64,000 nt of DNA from Polytrichum commune. Its lineage: Eukaryota; Streptophyta; Polytrichopsida; Polytrichales; Polytrichaceae. The stretch spans positions 58,366,758 through 58,430,757 of the forward strand of contig OX485805.1 of the NCBI GenBank assembly GCA_950295325.1, given 5' to 3'. The translations under genes and the position numbers were made by a program. Shown piece by piece: positions 59,640 through 64,000 of this stretch (position 1 is the stretch's first letter; each line of letters starts with the position of its first letter). Below the pieces are notes generated by a model, which saw nothing but the letters and a program-made list of their open reading frames with translations, had not been told where the DNA came from and searched no databases.

Positions 59640-62600
59640 GGAGATTGATGTCCTCATCAATGCCTACGCTTCATTTTATTGGAATCCTTAGCCTTAGTTT
59701 CTTCAAAGTGCTTCACCAATTCATTGGTGTTCACCATGTCTCTTGCCGCCACCCAAGCGGTTTCTTTCTCATGGTATCCTCACCATTTCACCAAGTACTC
59801 CTTTGTACATTTTCTTTCATTTTCACTTGGACTTCCTACACTTGAGGATGCCCTCCTACCTCATGTTCCAAATGACCTCCACAAGGTCGGGACGTGGCCT
59901 AATCACTTGCTTGTGATCGGGCCACAAGGTGTCGTCCTTATATGACTTTCGTAATGAGACATGAAATGTCGGATGCACTTTGATCTCGGGCGGTTATTCC
60001 AACTTATACATGTTCTTGAACACTTGTTCCACCATGGAAAACGAAGCTCCAATTTTGGACATGAACTTTGGAGTGAGGCCTTCCGGCTAAGTGAAGTTGT
60101 TCACATTCAACAACACCTTTTGGCCCACCTCATTCTCCACTTCGCGTCTTCCGGCATTGACTTGCACTTTGTAGCACCTTCGGGCTTTCTCCACCAACAA
60201 CTTGGTCATCTCCAAGACTTGTTCACGCTTCTTAGCCAAGTCCTCACCATCTTGGTTGAACTCTAGTGTTGAATGTGCCCCCTCGAGAGCTAGGTTAATA
60301 GGTTGGAGAGCATCCACTCCATAGGCCACCACGAAAGACCACTCCATAGGCCACCACGAAAGACCACCCCTTGGTAGCCAAGTGCGTGGCTACATTGCAA
60401 TTACACTCCGCTCGACCCACATAGTCCGCCCAATCTCCTTGGTCCGCCCCCACCAAGTTCCTCAAGTATTGCTTCAAGACTCCATTCACATGCTCCGCTT
60501 TCCCATTCATTTGGGAATGCAAGGCCGTGCTAAACCTTAGTTTCATTCCGACCTCCATAGAGAAATACATTGAAAATGCACTTGTGAACTTTGGATCTTG
60601 ATCCCACACAATCACTCTCGGCGACCCGTGGTGCCTCAACCATCCTTTGAGAAAAGGCTATGCGGTTTCCAACGCGGTGGCGGTTCCCACAATCGGCACC
60701 ATGTGTGCCAACTTGGCAAACCGCTCTACCATCAACAAGATGGCATCACACCCATGTGACTCCGGCAAACTTGTGATCAAGTCCATGCACATACTATGCC
60801 ATGGCGCCGACGGGATAGGCAACGGTTGCAAGAAACCACCTTGCTTTTGGTAAGAGGCTCGGTTCACTTGGCACTTTATTCACGCCTTCACAAAGTGGGT
60901 TATATCCTCCTTTATGCACCGCCAATGGTACCTCCAAGACACCATTCTATGGCGGTTTTTTCTTTCTCCTCTATGGCCGGCAATAGGACTATCACATTCT
61001 TCCTTCAAAACCGATAGCCTCAACTTGCCTTGAGGCACATACACCCGACTTTGCTTACACTTGAACGATCCGTCCACCAACTTAACCTCTTCAAGCACCT
61101 TGCTCTTGCGAAGCTCACCTAAAAGCTTTTGTGCCTCGGGGTAGTTAATTTACCCCTCCCGTATCTTGCATCACAAGTTTCCTTTGCCAGCACACATTAG
61201 CCACAAGGTTTGGATGGTTCTCATTGCTTGGAACTCTTCCGGTCTACTTCGCGCATCCGGCACCACATTTCCACGGTCCGGTTTGTGGACCAAATCCACC
61301 TTCGTAAGCGCCAAACTATCATGTCACTGCAATGACTTGGCGCTCACTTGCGCTTGTATATGTTAAAATTCTTTTAGGACACATTGTCCATGTAGACCTT
61401 TGCTTTGTGCGACCCCAAATAATATCTCCACATCTTCAAGCAATGCACTACGGCAAAGAAGTTCTTTGTCATGAGTTGGTTGTCTTCTTCGACAACCATC
61501 GAGCCTTAAGCCCCCATATGCAAAGGCCATCCATCTTACATTAACAATCCATCATTGGGAAAGTTACTCGCCCCCGTATGCACCTCAAAAGGTTTGTCAA
61601 ACTCCACAAACTTGAGCACGGGCGGTGAAGAGAACTTGCTCTTAAGCTCCCCAAAGACTTGGTGACAAGGCTAGTCCCACTCTTGGGATAGCCATTTCTT
61701 TCACAAGTCGGACAAGGTCGGACAACCATCGAGCTTCATGCTCCCATATGCAATGGCCATCTTTTTTTTTTTTTACATCAACATCCGCCAAATAAAGTCC
61801 CTCGCCCCCGTATGCACCTCAAAAGGTATGTCAAACTCCGCGAACTTGAGCACGGGCGGCGAAGAGAACTTCGTCTTAAGCTCCTCAATGGCTTGGTGGC
61901 ACGGCTCATCCCACTCTTGGGATAGCCATTTCTTGCACAAGCCGGACAAGGTTTGACAACCATGGAGCTTAATGCTCCCATAAGCAATGGTCATCCATCT
62001 TGGATCAACATCCGCCAATGATAAAGTCCTTCGTCTCCATGTGCACCTCAAAATGCTTATGAAAACCCGGAAACTTAACCACATCTTGTGAAGGGAACTT
62101 GCTCTTGAGCTTCTCAAGGGCTTGGTGACAAGGCTCATCCCACTATTGGGATAGCCATTTCCTCAATAAGTCGAGTAAGGCCCTAGCAACCTTAAAACAA
62201 ATCTAGAATGAAGTGGTGGTAGTAGTTGGCTAGGAAACCAATGGTTTTTTTTTTTTTTTGAGTCAAGGTCCAATTCTCCTCTTGGACTGCCTTGAAATTC
62301 TTCATGTTTGTCCACCAACTTCCTTTGTCACCACATGCCTCAAGAACTAAATTTTTTATTGAGCAAAATTGCAATTCACTTCTTGGCGATAACATTTTGA
62401 GCAACACATTGGTGAATACATCCTTGTATCTCACCAACATCCCACAAATATGGTTTGGGGGAGGCCCATCTTTCCTAGCCTCCCCATGAGTTCCTTGGAG
62501 TTGCTCAATTTGAACCACGACCATTATGTTTACCATATTTCATTTGGTCCATTAAGACCAAATTCAACTTGGGTCCTCCTACCATAGGAGTCCTTGTCAA

Positions 62601-63950
62601 TTTGAACCTCAATTCTTTGCCATTATGACACATCATAATGCACGGCAAGCACACCGGCTTGCACCTCACATCTATCATGTGAGTTTCAAGGAAGGCGGCC
62701 TTCACAATGACATGCATTTCATCTATTTCACATGGTGTGAAATTTTGACAAAAATCCAATGTCCCACATTGAAAGGTTACATGCATCGCGGCCTCCTTTG
62801 TCTCATGCGGTTCGCCCTTTCCAAACCGCACCTTGGTGGGCTTCACCACTCTACCAATCGGCAAACCCCAACTCCCATTGTAAGCTTTGGGGTCATGAAA
62901 GAATGCCTTAACTCTTTGTCAACCCATGAGACAAGCCTCCCATTCATTTGAGCCTCAAGGTACAAAATACTTGGCCTCGGCTTAAGGCTACTAGCCTTGG
63001 CCACAAATCCATCGTCCAACATTTGGTCCTCGGCAACTTGGCTTGGCTTGGTCCGCAAAGCCAACTTTAAACATTTTGTCCGCGGGACAAATTGGTTTGG
63101 TGCCACAAAACCAATTTCTAATAATTTGTCCGCAAAACAAACATGTTTTGCCTTGGTAGCACAAAGCCACCTTCCCACACTCCGTCCGCGGCTCAAACAT
63201 GAATTGCCTTGGTAGGACAAACCCACCTCCCAACATTCCGTCCGCGGCACAAGTATGATTTGCTTTGGAAGCATAAAGCCACCTTTCAACATTCCGTCCG
63301 CGGCACCAACATGTTTTGCCTAAGTAAAATGGACCAAACAATTTGCACTCATTTCTTTGGGACCTACTTTGGCTAAAGCCACTTGTGGTGATGCGCCGCC
63401 GAACTTCTCTTTGGGACCATCGGCTTCAATGCTCTTGGAAACTTGATGGTCCCCACCATGTCCTCAAGAAGCCTTGGGGACTTAAACAAGGCATCCACCA
63501 CCCGCTTTTAAAACCCCACCTAAAAGGATGTATTTCTTAGAAAGTTCGTCCGTTTTAGGTGTATCCTTCATTTGTGCGTTTGAATAGCGCACATAGGCCT
63601 TAAGAGGCCCCGGGTGCCTCATTAGCACCAAATTCATTCCAACATCAATACCTTCCAAGCATTTCGAATTGGAATTTCAATCCAACATTAATGCCCTCCA
63701 AGGTTTTGGGTGATTTCGGTATTCTAGGCCCCAAATGTTCTTTGAGGTTTGCGGGAGCCCTTTTCAAAGCACTCCTCCATTTTCCTTACCAAATCCACCC
63801 TCATGCCCACCATTGTCATTAGAACCAATGGTATGGTCAAATTCCATTTGCACATGATCCTTGTTCCAATTTGAGCCTCACAACCTTTTGGAAACCCCGG
63901 GCTCACCATCATAACCCGCATTTTTGATACCCATGTTTCCCTCAAAGTGC
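59640..63950 (-). pseudogene. gag-pol remnant of E4
   Basis: Reading against the plus strand: a gag-like region (63345-63950), repeats (62995-63340), a protease-like region (62505-62990, with DKEL in place of DTGA), an RT-connection/RNase H region with repeated modules (61330-62300), integrase (59960-61098, with the shared stop near 60658) and a chromodomain remnant (about 59675-59800). A short duplication, CACTCCATAGGCCACCACGA, occurs in the integrase region at about 60313-60353. The part from 58844 to 59640 is non-coding. Confidence 0.73.
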
Positions 63951-63971
63951 GAGCTCAAAACTTGGAACCTC

Positions 63972-63983
63972 GCTCTGATACCA
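63972..63983 (-). promoter_or_regulatory. Primer-binding site of E4
   Basis: Reverse complement of TGGTATCAGAGC, next to the truncated 5' LTR at 63986. Confidence 0.88.
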
Positions 63984-64000
63984 AGTGTCGCAACCCTTGC

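Larger units (their letters stand above)
57870..64000 (-). mobile_element. LTR retrotransposon E4 in intron 2 of copy B (runs off window)
   Basis: A minus-strand element with its 3' LTR at 57870-58843 (974 bp), internal region 58844-63985, primer-binding site at 63972-63983 and only the first 15 bases of the 5' LTR in the window. The left target site is GTAAA (57865-57869), which is the start of the intron 2 donor. The right duplication is outside the window. Confidence 0.92.

Overview
The window looks like nuclear DNA of a land plant or close streptophyte relative, possibly a non-seed plant (low confidence). The signs are spliced genes with short GT-AG introns, CCCTAAA/TTTAGGG telomere-type repeats, G-box and telo-box motifs, chromovirus-like Ty3/gypsy retrotransposons primed by initiator tRNA-Met, and a Mutator-type foldback element with a 9-bp target duplication. 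I see no rRNA, tRNA or CRISPR array.

Layout. 1-1.6 kb: 3' exons of an unidentified minus-strand gene. 3.7-5.0 kb: a near-perfect 1.3-kb foldback MULE. 5.8-7.7 kb: a minus-strand FCP1/NIF-type phosphatase and a doubtful proline-rich reading frame. 8.1-12.6 kb: copy A (minus) of a large four-exon gene, about 1,390 codons, carrying a ParB/DGQHR-like motif. 12.7-15.4 kb: its 5' region with a palindrome array, promoter-like sequence and telomere-like repeats. 16.6-17.8 kb: a tandem palindrome array plus the tail of a third gene copy (C). 17.8-21.1 kb: an intact two-exon gene of the DUF7869-like GHTHDDID family (plus). 21.5-24.9 kb: an inverted second copy of the 5' region. 26.0-57.9 kb: copy B (plus) of the ParB-like gene, split by a nest of retrotransposons. 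57.9-64 kb: a further element in intron 2 of copy B, running off the window.

The most striking signal is a family of 39 near-identical palindromes, TTACGAACGNNCGTTCGTAA, in which only the central dinucleotide varies freely. They occur only in and around the ParB-like gene copies and just upstream of the DUF7869-like gene: in 5' and 3' arrays, in every complete intron, and twice in frame inside exon 3. Intronic palindromes survive at matching positions in copies A and B although the intron sequence around them has diverged. I infer that gene and sites form one system, perhaps a ParB-like DNA-binding protein with its own sites in a mobile or selfish locus. Copies A and B have exons 1 and 2 of exactly equal length (1,296 and 1,326 bp), and all four premature stops are CAG/CAA to TAG/TAA changes, which suggests long constraint followed by methylation-type decay.

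The retrotransposon nest is resolved by 5-bp target duplications. E0 (27229-56355) sits in exon 1 of copy B. E1, E3 and solo LTR S1 sit in E0, and E2 sits in E1. LTR divergence follows this order. All elements share the same coding defects (no YXDD reverse-transcriptase core, an altered protease active site, shared stops), so the family appears to be non-autonomous and moved in trans.
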